DNA from: Streptomyces marianii
GTDB lineage: Bacteria > Actinomycetota > Actinomycetes > Streptomycetales > Streptomycetaceae
Reading direction: 5' to 3'
NCBI RefSeq assembly: GCF_005795905.1
Contig: NZ_VAWE01000001.1
Span: 4,138,001-4,202,000, forward strand
DNA: 64,000 nucleotides
Below, piece after piece: positions 19,433-28,140 of this stretch. Position 1 is the stretch's first letter, and each line of letters begins with the position of its first letter. The position numbers and the translations under genes are program-made. The notes below the pieces were generated by a model that worked only from the letters and a program-made list of their open reading frames with translations, did not search any database and was not told where the DNA came from.

Positions 19433-21153
19433 ATGACCAGCAGCCTCGACCGCGAGGATCACATCGCCAAGCTCCGTATCCACCGCCCGTCTGTCCCCGA
19501 CGCCGAGGTCTACGAGGTACTGGCCGCGCTGGACGCCTCCGGCCTCGTATCCGAGGTCGAACCCCTCGTCGCCCAGTCCACCGGCCGCAACCGGACACTC
19601 ACCGTGCGAGCGCTGTTCCTGGGCATGTGGCTGGCCGCCGCGCGCAACAGTGGCACGGTGACCCTCACAGCGGTGGCCAACCTGCTCTTCTTCGGCCTGT
19701 CCGACAAGGTGCGCGAGCAGCTCGGCATCTCTCGCTATGCCGACCACTACCGGGGCTTCGAAGCCGGTTACCACGTCGTCCGCCGCCTCTTCCACCGCAT
19801 CAAGAGCGCGGTGGACCCCTCGCCGGTGCCCAAGAACCACCGCCTGGACCGCGAGCTCGTCGCCCGCCTCTTCAGCGAGGCCGACCTCGACGAACTCGCC
19901 GGCAAGCACTCGCTCATGGTGCGGGTCGCCAACCGGATCACCGTCATGTCCCTCCTCGATGCCCACCCCCTGCTGGAAGGCCGCTGGAACGGTTCGGTAG
20001 CCCTGGACGCCACGGTCATCGGCACGTACGCGAAAGGCATGTCGGCCAACAGCCCGGTCACGGCGAGCGACCCCGACGCCGGCTGGTACGTCCGCACCGC
20101 CAAGCACAAGGACCCCCTCGTGACCGACGCACCGCCACAGGAGCGGGTCAAGAAGCGCCTGTACGGCTACGACGCCTGCCTCGTCGTAGCCCGTGACCCC
20201 AGCCACGACGGCGCACCGCTGCCCGACGGCTCGGCCAACCTCGGCGTCGTCCCTTCCCTGATCGTCGCCTTCTCCCTCGACAAGCCCAGCCACCGCCCTG
20301 CCGAAGTCGCCCTCGAAGCCCTCCAGCACGATCCCCGCTACCCCCGCCGCTACCTCGCCGGCGACCGCCTCTACCCCGACGAGAAGCCGGACAAGTCCCA
20401 GCCCCCCATCCGCGCCCTGGGCTACCAGCCCGTCTACGACTACGCGAAGGATCAGCTCGGCGTGCAGGCCCAGTTCGCCGGGGCCGAACTCATCGAGGGC
20501 AACTGGTACCGCCCTTCCATGCCCCAGTCCCTCAAGGACGCCACCAAGGACCTCGTCGTCAATAAGATCGACAAGCAGACCTGGATCAACCGGATCCGGC
20601 AGCACACCATCTACCCCTTCCTGCCCAAACAGCGCGCCGATGCCGAAGGCCACCGCCGCATGATGTGCCCCGCCGAAGCCAACCGCGGCCAGTGCTCCCT
20701 CAAGCCCTACACCCTCGGCCGGGGCATCCACCTGCCCCTCATCGACCTCGCCCCCGCCCCGCCGGCTCACCCCTCGCCTGCACCCAGCGCACCATCACCC
20801 TCCCGCCCGAGGCCGGCGCCCAGCTCTGGCAGCCCCTCCAGTACGGCACCGCGGAATGGCAGCGCGTCTACTTCCGGCTCCGCAACGCCATCGAGGGCAT
20901 GAACGGCTTCGGCAAAGACCCCCTCTACGAACACCTGGAGTCCGGCGGCACCCGCCGCATTCGCGGCATCGCCGCCCAGGCCTTCCTCCTGGCCTTCCAG
21001 CTCGCCCATGCCAACAAACGCAAACTCGCCACCTGGGCCGGCAGCATCGTTCTCCACGGCGAACCAACCCCACCGTCGGCCCACCCGCCGCCGCAACACC
21101 AAACCCTCGGGCACCCGGACCCCAAGGGATACCTCACCAAGGCGACCGCATAG
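19433..21153 (+). pseudogene. DDE-type transposase-like protein, frameshifted near its C-terminus
   Basis: ATG at 19433 follows the integrase-like tail directly. The first frame gives about 440 homologous residues. At about 20750-20765, in a C-rich stretch, the reading shifts by one base into the frame ending at 21153, where TITLPPEAGAQLW, RLRNAIEGMNGFGK and AQAFLLAFQLAHANKRK continue the protein. Possible catalytic acids are the Asp of ALDATVIGTY, the Asp of LAGDRLYPDEK and the Glu of RNAIEGMNG, a D-D-E layout. The N-terminal part (ALFLGMWLAAA, LLFFGLSD) looks like a helical DNA-binding region. A combined product would be about 570 residues. The broken frame makes it probably non-functional unless programmed frameshifting joins the parts. 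I do not recognise a named IS family. Confidence 0.7.
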
Positions 21154-21209
21154 TCGAGGTCACACCTCAGTCAGCCACGTGAAGCTCGACAACCGAAGAC
21201 GCGAAACCC

Positions 21210-21243
21210 GACTGCCCGGCGGCTCCCCAGCCGCCGGGCAGTC
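21210..21243 (+). terminator. Perfect 15-bp hairpin after the transposase-like gene
   Basis: GACTGCCCGGCGGCT, a CCCC loop, then its exact complement AGCCGCCGGGCAGTC. The stem is very GC-rich, lies 57 nt after the transposase stop and has no clear U-tract, as is common for Streptomyces terminators. Confidence 0.65.
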
Positions 21244-21288
21244 ACGCGTGCAAGCCGCACCACACCCCACCTGACCAGCACAGAAAAG

Positions 21289-21328
21289 CGAAACAGTCGG
21301 CATCGTGATCACGATGCCGACTGTTTCG
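21289..21328 (-). terminator. 40-bp perfect palindrome, probable tRNA-Leu terminator
   Basis: The 40 bases are a perfect palindrome centred between 21308 and 21309, with no unpaired loop. It begins 35 nt beyond the tRNA-Leu CCA end on the minus strand. Read on that strand it is followed by CGCTTTTCTG, a short T-tract, which fits an intrinsic terminator. On the plus strand it could equally stop readthrough from the mobile element. Confidence 0.6.
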
Positions 21329-21362
21329 TCGGTGCTACCAGGACACTTTCGTCGGTATCCCT

Positions 21363-21449
21363 TGGTGCGCGAGGGGGGAGTTGAACCCCCACGCCCTTGC
21401 GGGCACTGGAACCTGAATCCAGCGCGTCTGCCTATTCCGCCACCCGCGC
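21363..21449 (-). tRNA. tRNA-Leu (anticodon CAG)
   Basis: Read on the minus strand: a 7-bp acceptor stem GCGCGGG/CTCGCGC with discriminator A and encoded CCA, D-arm with GGCAGACGC, anticodon arm CTGGA-TTCAGGT-TCCAG giving CAG, a long variable arm (CCCGCAAGGGC) typical of class II tRNA-Leu, and a T-arm GGGGGTTCAACTCCCCC. Length is 87 nt including CCA. Confidence 0.96.
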
Positions 21450-22004
21450 ATTTGGGTGTTTGCCCCCTGCTCCCTCACCTGTTCGGTGCGAGCGCCTGGC
21501 GACATGCAGAAGATTAGCACGGTGCGGAGGGTGGATTCACATCCGTTGTTTCGGGCGGCTCCCGGCGGCGGAGAACACAGCAGAGGCCTGCCGGGCACAC
21601 CGCGCACCGCCTCCGGTGCCGGGCCCCGGGCACCGCCTCGGCCGCGTGAGGGGCACCCTCACCGGCCCCCGCGACGTTGAAGGAGCGAAGGCGGCGGACG
21701 GGCACCGGCCACACAAGCGGAACCCGCGGAGGAGAAGAGGCAGGGCTGGAGGACGAGGACACGGACAACCGGAGAGGGACAGACGAGGAACGCAGCGCGG
21801 CCGCCGGCACTTCTCCCGGGTGCACCTCCCCCCGCTCCCCCGGGGTGCACCCCGAGTGCGGGACACTGTCAGGAGGCCGCCTCTACGATCCGTGTGAGAG
21901 GTGACACTCATCGACGGGGCAGACAAGGGGAACCAGCCGATTTCCCGACGCGTGGATACGATCAGTAAGCAGTACCAGGACGACATCGACGGAGGAGGTG
22001 CCCC
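21450..22004. promoter_or_regulatory. 555-bp intergenic region upstream of fhaA
   Basis: No convincing gene. It separates tRNA-Leu (minus) from the fhaA operon (plus) and should hold both promoters. A weak sigma-70-like pair, GACACT (21862-21867) and TACGAT (21884-21889) with a 16-nt spacer, is one candidate for the fha operon. A strong ribosome site GGAGGAGG lies just before the fhaA ATG. Confidence 0.35.
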
Positions 22005-22865
22005 ATGGGAGTTCTGAAGCGTTTCGAGCAGCGGCTCGAAGGTCTGGTCAACGGCACCTTCGCCAAGGTCTTCAAGTCCGAGGTCCAACCGGTCGAGATC
22101 GCGGGCGCCCTCCAGCGCGAGTGCGACAACAACGCGACCATCTGGAACCGGGACCGCACGGTCGTCCCCAACGACTTCATCGTGGAGCTGAGCGCGCCCG
22201 ACTACGAGCGACTCAGCCCTTACTCCGGCCAGCTCGGCGACGAGCTCTCCGGACTGGTCCGGGACTACGCCAAGCAGCAGCGCTACACCTTCATGGGCCC
22301 GATCAAGGTCCATCTGGAGAAGGCCGACGACCTCGACACCGGTCTGTACCGGGTGCGCAGCCGCACCCTCGCGTCGAGTACGTCACAGTCGCCCGACCGC
22401 GCCCACGCCGGCCCGGAGGCGGGTCACCCGGGCGCCCCGCAGGGTGCCCAGCGCGGCGGGTACGGCTACCCTCCTGTCGGTGCACCTCCCATGCCGCCCG
22501 CTCCGCCGCCCGGCGGAGGCAGGCCCGGCCCGGGAGCAGCCCATGGCGGGCGTCCGACGGCACCCGGTCCGACGCCGGGCGCCCCGGTGCGCCGCTGGAT
22601 CGAGATCAACGGCACACGCCACCAGATCTCCCGCCCGACGATGGTGCTGGGCCGCAGCACCGACGCCGACGTGCGGATCGACGACCCCGGCGTCTCCCGC
22701 CGGCACTGCGAGATCCGGACCGGAACGCCCTCGACGATCCAGGATCTCGGGTCCACCAACGGCATCGTGGTGGACGGGCAGCACACCACCCGCGCTACGC
22801 TCCGCGACGGCTCGCGGATCGTCGTGGGCAGCACCACCATCGTTTACCGGCAAGCCGAAGGGTGA
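22005..22865 (+). CDS. fhaA: FhaA-like DUF3662/FHA-domain protein
   Basis: 286 residues. The N-terminal about 120 residues (MGVLKRFEQRLEGLVNG..., QPVEIAGALQRECD) form the DUF3662 domain. A Pro/Gly-rich linker follows, then a C-terminal FHA domain with GRS, SRRHCEI and DLGSTNGI, the phosphothreonine-binding signature. FhaA proteins bind phosphorylated partners of the PknB-type kinase and help control peptidoglycan synthesis. The kinase (pknB), phosphatase (pstP), RodA/FtsW and PbpA genes follow in the same operon. GGAGGAGG lies 7 nt before the ATG. Cytosolic, no membrane segment. Confidence 0.94.
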   Translation: MGVLKRFEQRLEGLVNGTFAKVFKSEVQPVEIAGALQRECDNNATIWNRDRTVVPNDFIVELSAPDYERLSPYSGQLGDELSGLVRDYAKQQRYTFMGPIKVHLEKADDLDTGLYRVRSRTLASSTSQSPDRAHAGPEAGHPGAPQGAQRGGYGYPPVGAPPMPPAPPPGGGRPGPGAAHGGRPTAPGPTPGAPVRRWIEINGTRHQISRPTMVLGRSTDADVRIDDPGVSRRHCEIRTGTPSTIQDLGSTNGIVVDGQHTTRATLRDGSRIVVGSTTIVYRQAEG

Positions 22866-22875
22866 AGCGGGGGCA

Positions 22876-23388
22876 ATGTCAGAGCTGACCCTGACGGTCA
22901 TGCGGCTGGGTTTCCTGGCCGTTCTGTGGCTGTTCGTCATCGTGGCCGTCCAGGTCATCCGTAGCGACCTGTTCGGCACCCGCGTCACGCAGCGCGGCTC
23001 GCGCCGCAACGCCGACGCGCGGCCGCAGCAGGCCGCGCGCCAGGCGGCCGCGCCTCCGCAGCAGCGCCAGCAGGCGACGCGCCAGCGCCGGGGGGCGCCC
23101 ACGAAGCTGGTCGTCACCGAAGGCTCACTCACCGGCACCACGGTCGCGCTGCAGGGGCAGACGATCACGCTGGGCCGTGCGCACGATTCCACGATCGTGC
23201 TGGACGACGACTACGCCTCCAGCCGGCATGCCAGGATCTACCCGGACCGTGACGGCCAGTGGATCGTCGAGGACCTCGGGTCCACCAACGGCACGTATCT
23301 CGACCGGACCCGGCTCACCACCCCGACACCGATTCCGCCGGGCGCGCCGATCCGCATCGGCAAGACCGTCATCGAGCTGCGGAAGTAG
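22876..23388 (+). CDS. fhaB: FhaB/FipA-like membrane-anchored FHA-domain protein
   Basis: 170 residues. It has one N-terminal membrane segment (about 9-27, LGFLAVLWLFVIVAVQVI), a Gln/Arg-rich linker and a C-terminal FHA domain with LGRAHDSTIVLDD, SSRHARIY and DLGSTNGTYLD. Homologues (FhaB, FipA) link Ser/Thr kinase signalling to division and cell-wall assembly. It starts 10 nt after the fhaA stop with GGGGG upstream, so it is part of the same operon. The following 156-bp gap contains a GAGCGAGCGGAGCGAGCGAG repeat of no assigned role. Confidence 0.93.
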   Translation: MSELTLTVMRLGFLAVLWLFVIVAVQVIRSDLFGTRVTQRGSRRNADARPQQAARQAAAPPQQRQQATRQRRGAPTKLVVTEGSLTGTTVALQGQTITLGRAHDSTIVLDDDYASSRHARIYPDRDGQWIVEDLGSTNGTYLDRTRLTTPTPIPPGAPIRIGKTVIELRK

Positions 23389-23544
23389 TACGACAATGAG
23401 CGAGCGGAGCGAGCGAGCCGCGGCGGTCCGCACGGACCCCGCAGCGGTCCCGGCGACGGACCGGGGCAGGCTCCCGACCGGAGGGTGGGCAGTGTGGCTC
23501 GAGACCGGCTGTACCCCGAGGCAGCGTCGACAGGGCAGGTGCAC

Positions 23545-25044
23545 ATGAGTCTGTCACTGCGCTTCGCCGCCGGATCGCACAAGGGCATGATCCGGGAGGG
23601 CAACGAGGACTCCGGTTACGCCGGTCCGCGCCTTCTCGCGATCGCCGACGGCATGGGCGGCCAGGCGGCCGGCGAGGTCGCCTCGTCGGAGGTCATCTCC
23701 ACGCTCGTCCAGCTCGACGACGACATCCCTGGCTCGGACATCCTCACCTCGCTCGGTACCGCCGTGCAGCGGGCCAACGAGCAGCTGCGCCTGATGGTCG
23801 AGGAGGACCCCCAGCTCGAGGGCATGGGCACCACCCTGACCGCGCTGCTGTGGACCGGGCAGCGGCTCGGCCTCGTACACGTCGGCGACTCCCGCGCGTA
23901 CCTGCTCCGGGACGGGGTGCTGACCCAGATCACGCAGGACCACACGTGGGTGCAGCGGCTCGTCGACGAGGGCCGGATCACCGAGGAGGAGGCCACCACC
24001 CACCCGCAGCGCGCCCTGCTGATGCGCGCGCTGGGTAGTGGCGACCACGTCGAGCCCGATCTCTCCATCCGCGAGGTGAGGGCCGGCGACCGCTATCTGA
24101 TCTGCTCCGACGGACTGTCCGGTGTCGTGTCCCACCAGACGCTGGAGGAGGCCCTCGCCAGCTACCAGGGCCCGCAGGAGACCGTGCAGGAGCTGATCCA
24201 GCTCGCCCTGCGCGGCGGCGGCCCCGACAACATCACCTGCATCGTCGCGGACGTGCTCGACACGGACTCCGGCGACACCCTCGCCGGCGCGCTCAGCGAC
24301 ACCCCGGTCGTCGTCGGCGCCGTCGCCGAGAACCAGGCGCAGCTGGGTGACGGCGGAGCGATGCAGACCCCGGCCGGCCGCGCGTCCGGCCTCGGCCGGC
24401 CCGCCGCACCGCCGCAGGGAGGCGGCTTCGGTCCGCCCGGGAGCGGCGACGACGTCGGCTACGGCGGGATGCCGCCGGAGGGCGGCTACGGCGCGTACAC
24501 GGACGAGGACTTCGTCAAGCCGCGCCGCGGCCGGAAGTGGCTGAAGAGATCCTTCTTCATCGCGCTCGCGCTGGGAGTCGTGGGCGGCGGCCTCTACGGC
24601 GGATACCGCTGGACGCAGACCCAGTACTACGTCGGCGCGAACGAGGACCACATCGCGCTGTACCGGGGCATCAGCCAGGACCTGGCCTGGCTCTCGCTCT
24701 CGAAGGTCGAGAAGGACCACCCCGAGATCGAACTCAAGTACCTGCCGCCCTACCAGCAGAAGCAGGTCAAGGAGACCATCACCGAGGGCAGCCTCGGCGA
24801 TGCCCGCGACAAGATCCAGGAGCTCGGCGCACAGGCCGCCGTCTGCAAGAAGGACGAGCAGCGCCGGGCCGCCGCGGACCGGGCCGCGGGCACGCCGCCG
24901 GGCGAGGGCCAGGCCGGCGGTACGACCGGCACGCAGCCCTCGACCCAGTCCGCCCAGACCAAGCCGACCGCAGCGTCTCCCTCTCCGGGCCCCACCCTCT
25001 CGGAGGAGGAGCAGAAGCTGGCCTCGAACTGCGGCAAGCAGTAA
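23545..25044 (+). CDS. pstP: PstP-type PP2C Ser/Thr phosphatase
   Basis: 499 residues. The catalytic PP2C domain (about 1-238) has the metal-binding motifs EGNEDS, ADGMGGQAAGE, GDSRAYLLRDG, SDGLSG and GGPDNIT. A flexible linker leads to one membrane helix (about 334-352) and an extracytoplasmic domain ending in a Thr/Pro-rich tail. PstP counteracts PknB-family kinases and dephosphorylates FHA partners and PBPs. The ATG at 23545, preceded by GCAGGTGCAC, starts the conserved MSLSLRFAAGSHKG sequence. Upstream in-frame codons back to 23485 would add poorly conserved residues. Second position in signalling of the operon before rodA and pbpA. Confidence 0.95.
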   Translation: MSLSLRFAAGSHKGMIREGNEDSGYAGPRLLAIADGMGGQAAGEVASSEVISTLVQLDDDIPGSDILTSLGTAVQRANEQLRLMVEEDPQLEGMGTTLTALLWTGQRLGLVHVGDSRAYLLRDGVLTQITQDHTWVQRLVDEGRITEEEATTHPQRALLMRALGSGDHVEPDLSIREVRAGDRYLICSDGLSGVVSHQTLEEALASYQGPQETVQELIQLALRGGGPDNITCIVADVLDTDSGDTLAGALSDTPVVVGAVAENQAQLGDGGAMQTPAGRASGLGRPAAPPQGGGFGPPGSGDDVGYGGMPPEGGYGAYTDEDFVKPRRGRKWLKRSFFIALALGVVGGGLYGGYRWTQTQYYVGANEDHIALYRGISQDLAWLSLSKVEKDHPEIELKYLPPYQQKQVKETITEGSLGDARDKIQELGAQAAVCKKDEQRRAAADRAAGTPPGEGQAGGTTGTQPSTQSAQTKPTAASPSPGPTLSEEEQKLASNCGKQ

Positions 25045-25071
25045 GCACCCGTAGGGGGGCCTTTCTCCACC

Positions 25072-26499
25072 ATGAGCGTTGTCACCAACACGACCACCAT
25101 CGGCGCCATCGACGCACCGAGCCGCCGCAACACCGAGCTCGTGCTGCTCGCGTTCGCCGTCGCGATCCCGGTGTTCGCGTATCTCAACGTGGGCCTCGCG
25201 CTCGACGGCGAGGTGCCGTCCGGCATGCTCGGCTACGGGCTCGGCCTCGGGCTGATGGCGGCCGTCGCCCACATCGTCGTGCGGAAGTTCGCCAGGTACG
25301 CCGACCCGCTGCTGCTGCCCCTGGCGACGCTGCTCAACGGGCTCGGGCTGGTGCTGATCTGGCGGCTGGACCAGTCGCCGCGGCTGAACGCACGCCCCGA
25401 CTTCGCCCCGCAGGCGACGAACCAGCTGATGTACTCGGCTCTCGGCATCGCGCTGTTCGTCGGCGTGCTGATGATCCTGAAGGACCACCGCGTCCTCCAG
25501 CGCTTCACGTACATCTCGATGGCGGCGGCGCTGGTCCTGCTGATCCTGCCGATCGTGCCCGGTCTCGGCGCCGACGTCTTCGGCGCGAAGATCTGGATCC
25601 GGGTGGGCGGGTTCTCCATCCAGCCCGGCGAGTTCGCGAAGATCGTCATCGCGGTCTTCTTCTCGGGCTACCTGATGGTGAAACGGGACGCGCTCGCCCT
25701 GGCCAGCCGCCGGTTCATGGGCCTGTACCTGCCGCGCGGCCGCGACCTCGGCCCGATCCTCACGATCTGGGCGATGAGCCTGCTCATCCTGGTCTTCGAG
25801 AACGACCTCGGCACCTCGCTGCTGTTCTTCGGCATGTTCGTGGTCATGCTGTACGTGGCCACCGAGCGGACGAGCTGGATCGTCATGGGCCTGCTGATGT
25901 CGGCGGGCGGCGCCGTGGTCGTCGCGCAGTTCGCGAGTCACGTCCAGTCCCGCGTCGCGGCCTGGCTCGACCCCTTCGGGTGCCTGGAGACCGCCCCCGA
26001 GGGCTCCAACATGATCAACGCCTGTGACCAGATGACCCAGGTCCTGATGTCGTTCGGTGCCGGCGGCACTCTCGGCACCGGCCTCGGTCAGGGCAACTCC
26101 GACCTCATCAGCTTCGCCGCGAACTCGGACTTCATCTTCGCCACCGTCGGCGAGGAGCTCGGCCTGACCGGCGTCATGGCGTTCCTGCTGCTGTACGGCC
26201 TGATCATCGAGCGCGGCATCCGCACGGCTCTGGCCGCCCGGGACCCGTTCGGCAAGCTGTTCGCCGTCGGTCTCTCCGGCGCCTTCGCCCTCCAGGTCTT
26301 CGTCGTGGCCGGCGGTGTGATGGGACTCATCCCGCTGACCGGTATGACCATGCCGTTCCTCGCGGCCGGTGGCTCCTCCGTCATCGCCAACTGGGCCCTG
26401 ATCGGCATCCTCATCCGTATCAGCGACACCGCGCGCCGTCCGGCGCCGGCTCCCGCCCCGTCCCCCGATGCCGAGATGACCCAGGTGGTCCGACCGTGA
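25072..26499 (+). CDS. RodA/FtsW/SpoVE-family peptidoglycan glycosyltransferase
   Basis: 475 residues with about 11-12 membrane helices, a SEDS-family protein that polymerises lipid II. Family features include GARIW-like AKIWIRVGGFSIQPGEFAKI (about 180-200), ENDLGTSLLFFG and the C-terminal GLIPLTGMTMPFLAAGGSS segment. It is paired with the class B PBP encoded next; the GTG start of pbpA overlaps its stop, which supports a SEDS-PBP complex. In actinobacteria this member of the fha-pknB operon is usually called RodA or FtsW. The sequence alone does not separate elongation from division roles. Confidence 0.94.
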   Translation: MSVVTNTTTIGAIDAPSRRNTELVLLAFAVAIPVFAYLNVGLALDGEVPSGMLGYGLGLGLMAAVAHIVVRKFARYADPLLLPLATLLNGLGLVLIWRLDQSPRLNARPDFAPQATNQLMYSALGIALFVGVLMILKDHRVLQRFTYISMAAALVLLILPIVPGLGADVFGAKIWIRVGGFSIQPGEFAKIVIAVFFSGYLMVKRDALALASRRFMGLYLPRGRDLGPILTIWAMSLLILVFENDLGTSLLFFGMFVVMLYVATERTSWIVMGLLMSAGGAVVVAQFASHVQSRVAAWLDPFGCLETAPEGSNMINACDQMTQVLMSFGAGGTLGTGLGQGNSDLISFAANSDFIFATVGEELGLTGVMAFLLLYGLIIERGIRTALAARDPFGKLFAVGLSGAFALQVFVVAGGVMGLIPLTGMTMPFLAAGGSSVIANWALIGILIRISDTARRPAPAPAPSPDAEMTQVVRP

Positions 26500-27959
26500 A
26501 CAAGCCCCTGCGCCGCATCGCGATCTTCTGCGGCCTCCTGGTCCTCGCCCTGCTCATCCGGGACAACTGGCTCCAGTACGTCCGCGCGGACGAGCTCAAC
26601 ACGCACAAGCTCAACCGCCGGGTGCAGATCGAGCGTTACGCCCACGAGCGCGGCAACATCATCGTCGACGGCAAGCCGATCACCGGCTCGGTCGAGACGA
26701 AGGGCAGCGACTTCACGTACAAGCGCACCTACACGAACGGCCCCATGTGGGCGCCCGTCACCGGATTCGCCTCGCAGGCCTTCGACGCCAACCAGATCGA
26801 GAAGCTCGAGGACGGGATACTGACCGGCAACGACGACCGGCTGTTCTTCGACCGCACGATGGCGATGTTCACGGGCGAGAAGAAGAAGGGCGGCGACGTC
26901 GTCACCACCCTGAACGGCAAGGCCCAGGAGGCCGCGTTCAAGGGACTCGGCGACAAGAAGGGCGCCGTCGCGGCGATCGACCCGCAGACCGGGAAGATCC
27001 TGGCGCTGGCCTCGACACCCTCGTACGACCCGTCGGTCTTCGCGGGCAACTCGCTCGAGGACTCCGAGAACCGCCAGGAGCTGCTCAACGACAAAGACAA
27101 GCCGATGGTGAACCGCGCACTGCGCGAGACCTACCCGCCCGGTTCCACGTTCAAGGTCGTCACCGCGGCCGCCGCGCTGGAGAACGGCGTGGTCGAGGAC
27201 ATCGACGCGCCGACGGACACCCCCGAGCCCTACCTGATCCCGCTCTCGCGGACGCCGATGAAGAACTCGCACGGCGGCTGCGAGAAGGCGAGCCTGAACG
27301 CGGCCATGGAGGTGTCCTGCAACTCCGTCTTCGCCAACCTCGGTGACAAGGTGACCCGGGACAAGATGGTGGAGATGGCCCAGAAGTTCGGCTTCAACAA
27401 CGCCGAGATCGACACGCCGGTCCGGGCCTCCGCGTCCGTCTACAACAAGACCATGGACCGCGGCGGCAACGCGCTCTCCTCGATCGGCCAGTTCGACACC
27501 GCCACGACGCCGCTGCAGATGGCCATGGTCACCGCGGCGATCGCCAACGACGGCAAGCTCATGAAGCCGTACATGATCGACCAGCTGCGGGCGCCCAACC
27601 TGGACGTGATCCAGACCTTCGAGCCGGAGGAGATGAGCCGGCCGGTCTCGCAGGAGAACGCGCAGCTCCTCCAGCAGATGATGGAGAACGTCGTCGAGAA
27701 GGGCACCGGTACCAAGGCGCAGATCAACGACGTCACCGTCGGCGGCAAGACCGGTACCGCCCAGCACGGTGTCGGCAACAGCAAGCGCCCGTACGCCTGG
27801 TTCATCTCGTACGCCAAGACCGACAACGGTTCGCCGGTCGCGGTCGCCGTGGTCGTGGAGGACTCCAGCGGCACCGCGCGCGACGACATCAGCGGTGGCG
27901 GACTCGCCGCTCCGATCGCGCGTGACGTGATGAAGGCGGTGCTCGACGGCAAGGAGTGA
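26496..27959 (+). CDS. pbpA: Class B penicillin-binding protein (transpeptidase)
   Basis: 487 residues starting at a GTG that overlaps the upstream stop. An N-terminal anchor helix (about 5-22) places it in the membrane with the catalytic domain outside. Penicillin-binding motifs are present: STFK (Ser nucleophile in YPPGSTFKVV), SCN (SxN in EVSCNSVF) and KTG (GGKTGTAQ). It cross-links peptidoglycan made by the adjacent SEDS glycosyltransferase. Position between rodA/ftsW and pknB is the conserved actinobacterial arrangement. About 180 nt separate it from the kinase start. Confidence 0.96.
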   Translation: MNKPLRRIAIFCGLLVLALLIRDNWLQYVRADELNTHKLNRRVQIERYAHERGNIIVDGKPITGSVETKGSDFTYKRTYTNGPMWAPVTGFASQAFDANQIEKLEDGILTGNDDRLFFDRTMAMFTGEKKKGGDVVTTLNGKAQEAAFKGLGDKKGAVAAIDPQTGKILALASTPSYDPSVFAGNSLEDSENRQELLNDKDKPMVNRALRETYPPGSTFKVVTAAAALENGVVEDIDAPTDTPEPYLIPLSRTPMKNSHGGCEKASLNAAMEVSCNSVFANLGDKVTRDKMVEMAQKFGFNNAEIDTPVRASASVYNKTMDRGGNALSSIGQFDTATTPLQMAMVTAAIANDGKLMKPYMIDQLRAPNLDVIQTFEPEEMSRPVSQENAQLLQQMMENVVEKGTGTKAQINDVTVGGKTGTAQHGVGNSKRPYAWFISYAKTDNGSPVAVAVVVEDSSGTARDDISGGGLAAPIARDVMKAVLDGKE

Positions 27960-28140
27960 CGGATGTCACTGTCCTGGCCTCTTCCCGCCTCATACCCGCA
28001 CAATGCGATACCGGTCGCGTATCAGGTCCCGGCCATGGGCGGATGAGGAGCCCCGTGGCCGGTAGCGTATGCGCGAACAGCACACCGCCGGAGCACACAC
28101 ACGGGTGCGGTCGGGACTGACGGAGAGGGCTGGAACAGTT

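Larger units (their letters stand above)
19129..21280 (+). mobile_element. Remnant of an integrase plus DDE-transposase mobile element interrupting the PKS cluster edge
   Basis: The left limit is where thioesterase homology stops (about 19128). The right limit is placed in the non-coding DNA between the transposase stop (21153) and the tRNA-Leu terminator (21289). The remnant holds an integrase-like tail and a frameshifted transposase-like gene in the same orientation. I could not identify terminal inverted repeats or a target duplication, so the ends are approximate. It may have arrived by insertion followed by deletion, since both the thioesterase 3' end and the integrase 5' end are missing at the same junction. 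Confidence 0.55.

Noticed and set aside
23399..23425. GAGCGAGCGGAGCGAGCGAG short repeats between fhaB and pstP as a CRISPR or regulatory array
   Set aside because: The unit is very short, with no spacer structure. Similar words occur elsewhere in the window, for example near 45400.
23554..25941. 795-codon antisense frame over pstP and rodA/ftsW
   Set aside because: His/Asp/Arg-rich composition typical of antisense shadows. It opposes two well-supported genes.
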